Positions 13,588 to 21,320 of a DNA stretch of 25,721 bases are shown piece after piece. The translations under genes and the position numbers were made by a program. Source of the DNA: an uncultured Ruminococcus sp. (lineage in GTDB: Bacteria > Bacillota > Clostridia > Oscillospirales > Ruminococcaceae); NCBI GenBank assembly GCA_900539095.1, contig UQAR01000026.1, positions 1-25,721 on the forward strand, read 5' to 3'. Every line of letters starts with the position of its first letter. The stretch's first letter is position 1. The notes beneath the pieces were generated by a model. That model made no database searches and was not told the origin of the DNA. It was given only the letters and a program-made list of their open reading frames with translations.

Positions 13588-14814
13588 CTAAAGTTTTTCT
13601 ATGGACTGTCTAAAGTCCTCGATCAGATCCTCTGCGTCCTCTATTCCGACGCTTATTCTAATTGTGTCGCCGAACACGCCTGCGTTTATCTTCTGCTCCT
13701 CACTGCCGTGGGCGTAGATAGTGCTTGCAGGGTGAATGACCAGCGTTCTTGTATCTCCGATATTAGTTGCATTAGTTGCAAGTTTCAAGCCGTTTATAAG
13801 CTTGAAGGCTCTTTCCTTTGAACCTGCTCTTATGGTGAGTATAGCACCGCCCTTGCCGCCAAGCTCTTTTTGACAAAGGTCATAGAACGGACTGGCTTTC
13901 AGTGCAGGATAGTTTACATCTATGTCCTGGCAGCTTTCAAAGAACTCTGCGAGTTTCAAAGCGTTGTGACAACATCGTTCCATTCTAAGACCAAGTGTTT
14001 CAAGTCCCACGCTGTTCATGAACGCATTCATTGGAGCAAGACAGCCGCCAACGTTTCTCCATATGCCGTTTCTCAGCTTTGCGATATAAGCGAACTTTCC
14101 GAACTTTTTATACTCAGCCAGACCTTTGAACTTGTCATAGTCCCATTTGAAATTGCCGCTGTCTATTATAACGCCGCTTATGGAATTTCCTCCGCCGTTT
14201 ATATACTTTGAAGTGGAATGAACAACGATATCAGCACCATACTCAAAAGGATTTATAAGATAAGGTGTAGCCGTTGTGCTGTCAAGTATAAACACTGCAC
14301 CGTTTTCATGGGCAAGGTCAGCCACCGACTTGATATCCACTATCTCAAGGTTAGGGTTTCCGATAAGCTCTGCAAAGACCGCTTTTGTCTTACTACTTAT
14401 AATAGGAGCGATCTCTTCTGCCGTAACGTGTTTTACAAACTTTGTTTTGATGCCGAACGCCTCAAGGTCGCCGAAAAGGTCTATAGTGCCGCCGAAAAGT
14501 CCTGCACCGCATATGATCTCGTCCCCTGCCTCAAGAATGTTCAGCAGCGACATCGTTACTGCTGCCATGCCTGATGAACAAGCCACTGCACCGATACCTT
14601 TTTCAAGGGTATTCATTCGGTTCTCGAAAGCTGCTACCGTTGGGTTGCTTATTCTTGTGTAAGCATATCCCGGTGCTTTATTATTGAATACTTTTTCAAG
14701 CTGCTCTGCTGACTCCTGTGCAAATGCACTCACCTGATATATCGGAGTAAGCGTTGAACCTGTTGTTTTCTCAGGTTCAAATCCGCCGTGGAGCAATTTT
14801 GTATTGAATTTCAA
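13588..14814 (-). CDS. metY: O-acetylhomoserine sulfhydrylase-like PLP enzyme (MetY family)
   Basis: This 408-aa Cys/Met-metabolism PLP enzyme has LDSTTATPYL (177-186, PLP-contacting Asp178) and STSKYINGGGN with the Schiff-base Lys203. MetY converts O-acetylhomoserine plus a sulfur donor to homocysteine; paired with a carrier thiocarboxylate it would use the carrier's -COSH instead of free sulfide. The start is TTG (14812-14814) with AGGGGG eight bases upstream; no good ATG exists before the conserved N-terminus. It is the first gene of the operon, with its promoter at 14892-14920 and an Rrf2-type operator on the -35. The family overlaps with cystathionine gamma-synthase and lyase, but the context favours MetY. 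Confidence 0.9.
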   Translation of the reverse strand: MKFNTKLLHGGFEPEKTTGSTLTPIYQVSAFAQESAEQLEKVFNNKAPGYAYTRISNPTVAAFENRMNTLEKGIGAVACSSGMAAVTMSLLNILEAGDEIICGAGLFGGTIDLFGDLEAFGIKTKFVKHVTAEEIAPIISSKTKAVFAELIGNPNLEIVDIKSVADLAHENGAVFILDSTTATPYLINPFEYGADIVVHSTSKYINGGGNSISGVIIDSGNFKWDYDKFKGLAEYKKFGKFAYIAKLRNGIWRNVGGCLAPMNAFMNSVGLETLGLRMERCCHNALKLAEFFESCQDIDVNYPALKASPFYDLCQKELGGKGGAILTIRAGSKERAFKLINGLKLATNATNIGDTRTLVIHPASTIYAHGSEEQKINAGVFGDTIRISVGIEDAEDLIEDFRQSIEKL

Positions 14815-14891
14815 AGGAAACGCCCCCTGTTTTTCATTTTATTATATAACCGCCGATCCGTCAAGATGTGGTGGTCTTTCTTACTGTAGAT

Positions 14892-14920
14892 ATTATACAA
14901 CATAAATCATATAAAGTCAA
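14892..14920 (-). promoter_or_regulatory. Sigma-A promoter of the sulfur operon
   Basis: Minus-strand -35 TTGACT (14915-14920) and -10 TATAAT (14892-14897), 17-bp spacing. The -35 abuts the operator at 14920-14932. Confidence 0.82.
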
Positions 14921-14932
14921 TAGGATTACTAT
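14920..14932. promoter_or_regulatory. Operator copy 1 (ATAGGATTACTAT), on the operon -35
   Basis: A 13-bp inverted repeat (ATAG-GATTA-CTAT). It shares one base with the -35 box of the metY promoter. An identical copy sits at 15020-15032. Confidence 0.7.
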
Positions 14933-14979
14933 AGATTTAACATTTCTTTTAAAATATGCCCTTATTTTTATGAAAACTC

Positions 14980-15008
14980 TTGACAGTTTGCTCAAAAAAG
15001 TATAAAAT
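14980..15008 (+). promoter_or_regulatory. Sigma-A promoter of the Rrf2 regulator
   Basis: TTGACA (14980-14985) and TAAAAT (15003-15008) with 17-bp spacing. The predicted start near 15015 is just before operator copy 2. Confidence 0.75.
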
Positions 15009-15019
15009 ATATTATGTTG

Positions 15020-15032
15020 ATAGGATTACTAT
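15020..15032. promoter_or_regulatory. Operator copy 2 (ATAGGATTACTAT), at the rrf2 start point
   Basis: Identical to copy 1 and exactly 100 bp away. It lies 11 bp beyond the -10 of the regulator promoter, a position suited to autorepression. Confidence 0.7.
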
Positions 15033-15037
15033 GAATA

Positions 15038-15050
15038 ATAGGATAAGTAT
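15038..15050. promoter_or_regulatory. Degenerate operator copy 3
   Basis: ATAGGATAAGTAT matches the operator at 11 of 13 positions and starts 18 bp after copy 2, so it could be a second, weaker site for cooperative binding. Confidence 0.45.
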
Positions 15051-15098
15051 GAAAAGCATGAGAGCAGACAATATTCGTTTGCTCAGGGAGGTGCGAAA

Positions 15099-15551
15099 AT
15101 GAAAATTTCAACAAAAGTAGAATGTGGCATAATTGCCATTGCAGACATTGCAATGAACTCAGAGAACGGCGAAACAGTGACAGTATACAGTGTGGCAGAA
15201 AGGCGTGGACTTTCAGGAAAATATCTTGAGCAGGTGCTCACATCTCTCAGGCAGGCAAGGCTCATAAAAGGCATAAAAGGTTCAAGAGGCGGATATATCC
15301 TCAGCAAAAAGCCTGAAAGGATAACATTAAAGGAGATAATCGACGCTCTCGACCCATCGGTGCTTGGAAACGACGTTGCGGTAGTGAATAACGAAAACAC
15401 GGAGTTTGCACAGGTGCTTGACGATTTTATATGGCTGAGATTAGAGGACAAACTGAAAAGCTATACAGAATCTGTAACTCTCAGACAGCTCGTTGACTTA
15501 TATAATAAAGAATCAGTTGAGAACATCTCAGAGCCTATGTATTACATCTGA
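15099..15551 (+). CDS. Rrf2-family regulator, CymR-like (no Fe-S cysteines)
   Basis: This 150-aa Rrf2 protein has an N-terminal winged helix (MKISTKVECGIIAIADIA, then GKYLEQVLTSLRQARLIKGIKGSRGGYILSK in pieces). The wing motif SRGGY is clear. The IscR-type cluster of three cysteines is missing (the only Cys is residue 9), so it resembles CymR, the Bacillus/Staphylococcus master repressor of cysteine metabolism that works through the CysK complex and O-acetylserine. Divergence from the sulfur operon and the paired operators support direct control of both directions. The start ATG follows CAGGGAGG. The regulator's effector is unknown. Confidence 0.9.
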   Translation: MKISTKVECGIIAIADIAMNSENGETVTVYSVAERRGLSGKYLEQVLTSLRQARLIKGIKGSRGGYILSKKPERITLKEIIDALDPSVLGNDVAVVNNENTEFAQVLDDFIWLRLEDKLKSYTESVTLRQLVDLYNKESVENISEPMYYI

Positions 15552-15580
15552 TTGACAAAAGTCGGTTTTCATTTTATAAT
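15552..15580 (+). promoter_or_regulatory. Consensus sigma-A promoter of the thioredoxin reductase gene
   Basis: TTGACA (15552-15557) and TATAAT (15575-15580), 17-bp spacer, directly after the rrf2 stop codon. No copy of the operator is visible here. Confidence 0.82.
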
Positions 15581-15622
15581 TAAGGACAGAGAGTGTATAC
15601 TATATATAAAGGAAGTGTTTTT

Positions 15623-16522
15623 ATGTATGACGTTATAATAATAGGCAGTGGTCCTGCGGGACTGACTGCGGCAATATATGCAGGCAGAGCAATGCTTTCT
15701 GCACTGGTGTGCGAAAAGGACTACATGGGTACAGGTCAGATATCTGTAACAGACAGGGTGGAGAACTACCCTGGTCTTTATGGCATAAACGGCTATGACC
15801 TTGGGGAAAAGTTCAGAGAGCAGGCTGAAACTCTGGGTGCTGAGTTTTATGAGGGTGAGGCTGAGAGCTTTGAAAAGGCTGCCGAGGGCTGGAAGGTCAC
15901 ATTCAAGGACGGCTCTGTAAAAAAGGGAAAGACTGTTATCTACACCGCAGGCACCTCATATCGTCATCTTGCCGTGGCAGGCGGCGAAAAGCAGCGTATC
16001 TCATACTGTGCAGTCTGCGACGGATTTTTCTACAAGGACAAGACCGTAGCAGTAGCAGGCGGCGGAGATACTGCACTTGGTGACGCACTTTATCTGTCAA
16101 AGCTTGCAAAGACTGTATATCTCGTTCACAGACGTGACGAGTTCAGAGCAAACAAGGCTTTGCAGAAAAAGGTCGCAGAAACAGAGAATATCGTGCCGGT
16201 AATGAGTGCGGTGATAAAAGAGGTAACAGGCGGCGAAAACGCTGAGGGCATCGTATATGTTCAAAACGGCGAAGAAAAAAGCCTTGCAATAGACGGACTG
16301 TTCTGTGCCATAGGCAGCATACCAAACACGCAGGTGCTTGAGGGCGTATGCGACCTTGACGAGAATGGCTATATAAAAGCGGGCGAGGACGGCATTACAT
16401 CAGCAGAGGGATTCTTTGCAGCAGGAGATGTCCGCACAACGCCTCTCAGACAGGTCATAACCGCTGCGGCTGACGGTGCAAACGCACTTTCTTCTGCTGA
16501 AAGGTATCTTATGGAGCTTTAA
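15623..16522 (+). CDS. trxB: Thioredoxin reductase-like flavoprotein
   Basis: This 299-aa low-molecular-weight thioredoxin reductase fold has an FAD motif GSGPAGLTAAIYAGRA (8-23), redox pair Cys129-Ala-Val-Cys132 (SYCAVCDG), an NAD(P)-binding GGGDTALGDALYLS and a C-terminal FAD motif with GFFAAGDVR. An in-frame ATG at 15593 exists, but the ATG at 15623 has AAAGGAAG just before it and starts at the conserved MYDVIIIGSG. It has its own promoter. It may reduce the operon thioredoxin or be the general housekeeping enzyme. Ferredoxin- or NADH-linked variants have the same core, so the electron donor is uncertain. Confidence 0.92.
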   Translation: MYDVIIIGSGPAGLTAAIYAGRAMLSALVCEKDYMGTGQISVTDRVENYPGLYGINGYDLGEKFREQAETLGAEFYEGEAESFEKAAEGWKVTFKDGSVKKGKTVIYTAGTSYRHLAVAGGEKQRISYCAVCDGFFYKDKTVAVAGGGDTALGDALYLSKLAKTVYLVHRRDEFRANKALQKKVAETENIVPVMSAVIKEVTGGENAEGIVYVQNGEEKSLAIDGLFCAIGSIPNTQVLEGVCDLDENGYIKAGEDGITSAEGFFAAGDVRTTPLRQVITAAADGANALSSAERYLMEL

Positions 16523-16558
16523 GCGGCTCAACAACGCTGTTTAACAGATATAAAAATA

Positions 16559-16583
16559 ACGGGCGACCTAAGGTCACCCCTAC
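16559..16583 (+). repeat. Palindromic intergenic repeat, degenerate copy 3
   Basis: GGGCGACC-TA-AGGTCACCCC followed by TAC. Same framework and 3' flank as the other copies, but the arms have changed from GAAC/GTTC to GACC/GGTC. Confidence 0.5.
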
Positions 16584-16601
16584 AAACATACGATACACAA
16601 A

Positions 16602-16630
16602 AAGGGACGTCATTTCCGGCGTCCCTTGAT
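16602..16630. terminator. Bidirectional terminator between trxB and the LysR gene
   Basis: An 8-bp stem (AAGGGACG / CGTCCCTT) with a ten-base loop and T-rich tails on both sides (GATTTT on plus, TTT on minus). The two genes converge here. Confidence 0.75.
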
Positions 16631-16631
16631 T

Positions 16632-17537
16632 TTATATACTCACGCTCTCCTTTTCAAGCAGGCTGTCAATGAACCTCTGAACAGGTTCAGGCGTTTCATA
16701 CTGTGATGCGGTCACTGCACAGATACTTCTGGGCGGTATCTGTTCTTTTATGTTCACTCTGAAAATATTCCCTGCCTGTATCTCGGCTTTTGTGGTTGCA
16801 TACTGCATAAAGCCTATGCCAAGATTGTTTTTTACCATTGGCATTACAAAGTTTATGGAGGTAAGCTCGATATCAGGTCTTAACAGCAGGTTGTGCTGTC
16901 TGAATATATGGTCAAGATAGTTTCGGGTGGTGGTGGTATTTTTCAGGCATATAAGAGGATATTTCACAAGCTCGTGAAGAGATATCTCTTTATTTTTGAG
17001 ATATGAAAAGCCGTTTCCTGCGGCAACGATATCCTGAAGTTTCTTTATGACGTTTATGTTCAGCCCTGTTTTATCAGAAAAAGGCGAGGTAACGACTGCA
17101 ACGTCGATAAGGTTCGCCCTCAGTGCCTCGATAGCGTCAGGGGTGGACATACTGTCTATTTTTATCTGTATCTTCGGGTGCTCACGGTGGAACTCTACGA
17201 TACGGTCGATAAGAAAGCTTTGCAGTGCGACTTCACTTCCGCCCAGCCTGACTATAGCCCTGTCACGCTCGCTTATAAGGGCAAGCTCCTCTTCTGCGGA
17301 GAAAATATGCTTGCAGGCTATGGATATATGTTTATAAAGCATTTCGCCGCCTGTTGTAAGCTCAACGCCCTTTTTCGACCGCACAAAAAGCTTGCAGCCA
17401 AGCTCGTCCTCAAGATTTTTCACACTTCGGCTTATGCTCGGCTGTGACAAAAACAGATAGTTCGCCGCCATTGTTATGTTCTGAAACTTTGCCACATAAT
17501 AGAATATCTTGTAATGCTCAAAATTTATCTCTCTCAT
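16632..17537 (-). CDS. LysR-family transcriptional regulator
   Basis: This 301-aa protein has a typical N-terminal LysR helix-turn-helix (NITMAANYLFLSQPSISRSVKNLE in pieces, about residues 20-43) and a substrate-binding domain (about 90-295). The start ATG has GAAAGGAGA upstream. It is divergent from the ATP synthase operon and convergent with trxB. LysR regulators usually control the divergent neighbour, but ATP synthase genes are rarely LysR targets, so the target is unclear. A CysB/CysL-type sulfur role is possible because of the nearby locus, without direct evidence. A CATAC-N7-GTATG inverted repeat at 17560-17576 fits a LysR self-site. Confidence 0.9.
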   Translation of the reverse strand: MREINFEHYKIFYYVAKFQNITMAANYLFLSQPSISRSVKNLEDELGCKLFVRSKKGVELTTGGEMLYKHISIACKHIFSAEEELALISERDRAIVRLGGSEVALQSFLIDRIVEFHREHPKIQIKIDSMSTPDAIEALRANLIDVAVVTSPFSDKTGLNINVIKKLQDIVAAGNGFSYLKNKEISLHELVKYPLICLKNTTTTRNYLDHIFRQHNLLLRPDIELTSINFVMPMVKNNLGIGFMQYATTKAEIQAGNIFRVNIKEQIPPRSICAVTASQYETPEPVQRFIDSLLEKESVSI

Positions 17538-17559
17538 AAACCGTTCTCTCCTTTCTATC

Positions 17560-17576
17560 CATACGTTATGTGTATG
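17560..17576. promoter_or_regulatory. Possible LysR binding site
   Basis: CATACGTTATGTGTATG, an inverted repeat with T-N11-A character (CATAC / GTATG). It lies 22 bp upstream of the LysR start codon and 21 bp before the atp promoter -35. Confidence 0.4.
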
Positions 17577-17597
17577 ATTGCAATAGAAAATATCTAT

Positions 17598-17626
17598 TTG
17601 ACATATGCTTATGATTGTATTATAAT
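17598..17626 (+). promoter_or_regulatory. Consensus sigma-A promoter of the ATP synthase operon
   Basis: TTGACA (17598-17603) and TATAAT (17621-17626), 17-bp spacer. The predicted start is near 17633, leaving a leader of about 185 nt before atpB. Confidence 0.8.
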
Positions 17627-17816
17627 ATATTCGTAAGCAAAAATCAAGTCTTACATCAGTGTGCCTTCAGGGGGGACACACATATAAAAAATAGTTTTAT
17701 CATGATAAAATCAATGACGATTGCATTTGACCGCTGGGGGGGTAAACGGTATGGGTCTTATTCTACCCTTATGAGGCTGGCATTCTTATTGGTTTTATTT
17801 TTTTGGAGGTGATAAA

Positions 17817-18512
17817 ATGCTGGAGAGAATTTCCGAAAATCTTTCCGAGGCTATGCAAAACAAAGTAGCTTTCAGGATACCGATTTTCGGAGGCATACCT
17901 GTTCCGGTGTCCTGTGCGGTAACATGGATAATAATGGCGATACTTGTGATAGCGTCAATACTTCTCACAAGGAACCTCAAGCTTATCCCTGACAGGAAAC
18001 AAATGATGCTGGAATCTTTCGTAGGCTTTCTCAGGGACTTTTTCAGAGAGCAGCTTGGCGAAAAGGGTATGGCGTATTTCCCGTTCCTTGCAACTGTCAT
18101 TATCTACATAGGCTTTGCGAACATCATCGGACTGCTGGGCTTTACTCCGCCGACAAAGGATCTGAACGTCACGGCAGGACTTGCGATCATGAGCATCGTG
18201 CTTGTGGAGGTTGCGGGAATAAGAGCAAAGGGAACAAAGGGCTGGCTGAAAAGCTTTGCCAAGCCTGTGGCGATAATCGCTCCGCTGAATGTCATGGAGC
18301 TTGTTATCAGACCGCTGTCACTTTGTATGCGACTTTTCGGAAACGTGCTTGCGTCATATATCATTATGGAGCTTATCGACGCTGTGTGCCCGATAGTAAT
18401 ACCGCTGGCGTTCTCAGCATACTTTGACATTTTCGACGGTTTCATTCAGGCATATGTTTTCGTGTTCCTCACGTCCTTGTTCATAAATGAGGCTATCGAG
18501 GACGACGACTAA
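17817..18512 (+). CDS. atpB: F-type ATP synthase subunit a
   Basis: This 231-aa Fo channel subunit is an integral membrane protein with several hydrophobic helices. It contains the conserved segment RPLSLCMRLFGN carrying the essential stator Arg. Together with the c-ring it forms the two ion half-channels. It starts with ATG behind GGAGGTGATAAA and leads the operon. No atpI gene precedes it; the leader holds only a short, unsupported reading frame. Confidence 0.95.
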   Translation: MLERISENLSEAMQNKVAFRIPIFGGIPVPVSCAVTWIIMAILVIASILLTRNLKLIPDRKQMMLESFVGFLRDFFREQLGEKGMAYFPFLATVIIYIGFANIIGLLGFTPPTKDLNVTAGLAIMSIVLVEVAGIRAKGTKGWLKSFAKPVAIIAPLNVMELVIRPLSLCMRLFGNVLASYIIMELIDAVCPIVIPLAFSAYFDIFDGFIQAYVFVFLTSLFINEAIEDDD

Positions 18513-18539
18513 GATAACAGAAATTCGGAGGTATCAACT

Positions 18540-18758
18540 ATGTTAGTAGCAATAGGTGCGGCTGTAGCCGTTATTACAGGTATAGGTGCAGGTATCGGAA
18601 TCGGTCTTGCAACAGGAAAAGCAACAGAGTCTATCGCAAGACAGCCTGAGGCTAAAAAGGATATCAGAAGTTCACTTCTTCTTGGCTGTGCACTTGCTGA
18701 GGCAACTGCTATCTACGGTCTTATCGTAGCTATCCTTATTATCTTCTTCCTGAAGTAA
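18540..18758 (+). CDS. atpE: F-type ATP synthase subunit c
   Basis: This 72-aa hairpin of two membrane helices joined by the ARQPE loop has a Gly-rich first helix (GIGAGIGIG). The ion-binding carboxylate is Glu54 in LAEATAIYG. Compared with the Na+-type c subunit of Ilyobacter, the helix-1 Gln is Ile and the Ser after the Glu is Ala, so the Na+ ligand set is incomplete and proton coupling is predicted. AATTCGGAGG precedes the ATG. Confidence 0.95.
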   Translation: MLVAIGAAVAVITGIGAGIGIGLATGKATESIARQPEAKKDIRSSLLLGCALAEATAIYGLIVAILIIFFLK

Positions 18759-18791
18759 TAAAACTATCATCTTTAAGAAAGGAGCATAGCT

Positions 18792-19277
18792 ATGATAAGT
18801 CTTGATATAAGTTTGGTATGGGTAATAATAAATCTGCTGGTACTGTATCTGCTCCTTAAAAAGTTTCTTTTCAAGCCCGTGTGCAAAATGATGGACGAAA
18901 GGTCTGCGAAGATACAAAGCGACCTTGACGGTGCGGCACAGGCTAAGGCGGACGCTGAAAAAATGAAATCCGACTATGAGGCTGAGATCGCTGACGCTCA
19001 CAGTCAGGCTGTTGAGATAACAAACAAGGCTAAGGTACAGGCAGGCAGAGAATGTGACCTTATGCTGGAAAATGCAAGAGCCGAGTCTGCAAAGATAATG
19101 AAAGAGGCAGAAAAGTCCATTGCAAACGAAAAGGAAAAGGCTTTGGACGACGCAAAATACCAGATCGCAGACCTTGCTATACTGGCGGCTGCTAAGGTAA
19201 TAAAGAAAAATGTAGGAGGCGACTCCGACAGAGAAACTGTTGACGACTTTCTTTCCGAGGTAGGTGCTGCCAAATGA
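18792..19277 (+). CDS. atpF: F-type ATP synthase subunit b
   Basis: This 161-aa peripheral-stalk subunit has one N-terminal membrane helix (about residues 7-25) and then a long, highly charged Ala/Lys/Glu-rich coiled coil that reaches to F1. AAAGGAG lies before the ATG. Its stop overlaps the delta subunit start by 4 nt, so the two stalk subunits are translationally coupled. Confidence 0.94.
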   Translation: MISLDISLVWVIINLLVLYLLLKKFLFKPVCKMMDERSAKIQSDLDGAAQAKADAEKMKSDYEAEIADAHSQAVEITNKAKVQAGRECDLMLENARAESAKIMKEAEKSIANEKEKALDDAKYQIADLAILAAAKVIKKNVGGDSDRETVDDFLSEVGAAK

Positions 19278-19780
19278 TCTTTTATCCTGAGGAAGTCTGC
19301 GGCAAGGTGCTTTTTGAGCTTTTTCCGAAGGCTGAGAGCGTAAAGGCGGCAAGAGAGCTGTTTGCAGGCTGCGACGAGCTTAAAGACGCTCTGGCAAGCC
19401 CTGCTGTGGAAATAAAGGAAAAGGAGAGAGTCATAGACAGGCTTTTTCCTGAGGACATGAGAAACTTTCTCAAGGTCATGTGTCAGTGGGGTCACATGGA
19501 TAACATCATGGACATTTTTGACGCATATGACGAGGAAGTCCTCAAAAGCAAGAATATACTTAAAGCTGAGCTTTACTGCGTCTGCCCGCCTGACAAGGCA
19601 CAGACGGATAAAATAAAAGAAACGCTGAAAAAGAAATACGGCGTCAGCGATGTTCTGCTTGATGTGAATACTGATGAAGAGCTTATCGGCGGCTACCGTC
19701 TTGAAGTGGGCGGCGTTGAGTATGATAAGAGCGTTCAGGGTATGATAAAGGCTTTGCAGAACAGGATATCAGGGAGGTGA
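19274..19780 (+). CDS. atpH: F-type ATP synthase subunit delta
   Basis: This 168-aa OSCP/delta subunit links the b stalk to the top of the alpha hexamer. Helical N-terminal domain, and the typical C-terminal DEELIGGYRLEVGGVEYDKSV-type segment (about 135-155). It begins at an ATG overlapping atpF by 4 nt and ends in TGA just after the atpA ribosome site. Confidence 0.93.
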   Translation: MIFYPEEVCGKVLFELFPKAESVKAARELFAGCDELKDALASPAVEIKEKERVIDRLFPEDMRNFLKVMCQWGHMDNIMDIFDAYDEEVLKSKNILKAELYCVCPPDKAQTDKIKETLKKKYGVSDVLLDVNTDEELIGGYRLEVGGVEYDKSVQGMIKALQNRISGR

Positions 19781-19785
19781 ACGGC

Positions 19786-21291
19786 TTGGCAGGTTCAAGC
19801 AGAAGTGATATTATCTCGGTGCTCAAAAGCGAGATAGCTGACTTTGAGGCGAAAACTCAGGTCAACGAAACAGGCAGGATAATATCCATAAATGACGGTA
19901 TCGTAAATATTTACGGTCTTAATCACGCAATGTACGGTGAGCTTGTTGAATTTGAAACAGGCGTTAAAGGTATAGTTCAGAATGTGGAGAGAAAAACTCT
20001 CGGCTGCGTTCTTCTTGGCTCTGACCACGGTCTTACAGAGGGTTCAAAGGTAGTCAGAACAAAGAAAAGGGCAGGCGTCGGCGTTGGTGAAAAGCTGCTG
20101 GGCAGAGTTGTTGACGCACTTGGTGCTCCTATCGACGGCATGGGCGAGATAGAATATGATGACTACTACCCTATCGAGCGTGAGGCGGCAGGCGTTTGCA
20201 ACAGAAAGTCTGTTACGGTGCCGCTGGAAACAGGTATTCTTTCTATCGACTCAATGTTCCCTATCGGCAGAGGTCAGCGTGAGCTTATCATCGGCGACCG
20301 TCAGACCGGTAAAACTTCCATTGCCCTCGATACCATTCTTAACCAAAAGGGCAAGGATATGATATGCGTATATGTGGCTATCGGACAGAAAGCCTCAACA
20401 GTTGCGAAGTTCGTTGAGGATCTAAAAAAGCATGGTGCTATGGACTACACCATAGTTGTAACGGCTATGGCCAGCGACCTTGCTCCGCTGCAATACATAT
20501 GCCCATACGCAGGCACAGCAATGGCTGAATATTTCATGGATAAGGGCAAGGACGTTCTTATAGTATACGACGACCTTTCAAAGCACGCGGTTGCATACAG
20601 AGCGATGAGCCTGCTTTTGAAACGTTCTCCGGGACGTGAGGCTTATCCTGGAGATGTATTCTATCTTCATTCAAGACTGCTCGAGCGTTCATGCAGACTT
20701 GACGACGCTCACGGCGGCGGCTCTATCACTGCCCTGCCTATAATCGAAACACAGGCAGGCGACGTTTCAGCATATATCCCTACAAACGTTATCTCTATCA
20801 CAGACGGACAGATATTCCTTGAAACAGAGCTGTTCTTCTCAGGCGTAAGACCTGCTGTAAACGTTGGTCTTTCAGTATCCCGTGTTGGCGGTGCGGCACA
20901 GACGAAGATAGTAAAGAAAGTATCAGGCAATCTGCGTATCGACCTTGCACAGTTCAGAGAAATGGAAGTGTTCACACAGTTCAGCTCAGAACTTGACAAG
21001 ACAACGCAGGAACTTCTCGACCATGGTCACAGGCTCGTTGAAATACTAAAACAGCCGCTCTATCACCCTTATTCGATGCACGAGGAGGTCATTATCCTCT
21101 GCTGTGCACAGCACAAGCTCATGCTTGACGTGCCTGTTAAGGATATAAGAAAATTCACCCTTGATATGCTTTCCTACTTTGAGGCAAATCACAGCGATAT
21201 CATTGCCGAGATAAATGACAAGAAGGTCATGACTGATGAGCTTGACGCAAAGATAGTTGCTGCCGCAAAGGAATTTAAGCAGGGCAGATAA
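19786..21291 (+). CDS. atpA: F-type ATP synthase subunit alpha
   Basis: This is the regulatory nucleotide-binding subunit of F1, 501 aa. Walker A GDRQTGKT lies at about 170-177, and the ATP synthase alpha/beta signature region and C-terminal domain are complete. An in-frame GTG at 19777 overlaps the atpH stop, but GGAGG (19773-19777) would overlap that codon; the TTG at 19786 has ideal 8-nt spacing and gives the normal length, so TTG is chosen. Confidence 0.95.
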   Translation: MAGSSRSDIISVLKSEIADFEAKTQVNETGRIISINDGIVNIYGLNHAMYGELVEFETGVKGIVQNVERKTLGCVLLGSDHGLTEGSKVVRTKKRAGVGVGEKLLGRVVDALGAPIDGMGEIEYDDYYPIEREAAGVCNRKSVTVPLETGILSIDSMFPIGRGQRELIIGDRQTGKTSIALDTILNQKGKDMICVYVAIGQKASTVAKFVEDLKKHGAMDYTIVVTAMASDLAPLQYICPYAGTAMAEYFMDKGKDVLIVYDDLSKHAVAYRAMSLLLKRSPGREAYPGDVFYLHSRLLERSCRLDDAHGGGSITALPIIETQAGDVSAYIPTNVISITDGQIFLETELFFSGVRPAVNVGLSVSRVGGAAQTKIVKKVSGNLRIDLAQFREMEVFTQFSSELDKTTQELLDHGHRLVEILKQPLYHPYSMHEEVIILCCAQHKLMLDVPVKDIRKFTLDMLSYFEANHSDIIAEINDKKVMTDELDAKIVAAAKEFKQGR

Positions 21292-21320
21292 AGGCTCTGC
21301 ACCGAAAGGAGGCATAAGGC

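Noticed and set aside
17615..17812. 65-codon frame upstream of atpB (possible atpI remnant)
   Set aside because: It starts inside the promoter -10 region, has no ribosome site and does not look like AtpI; only its last part is hydrophobic.
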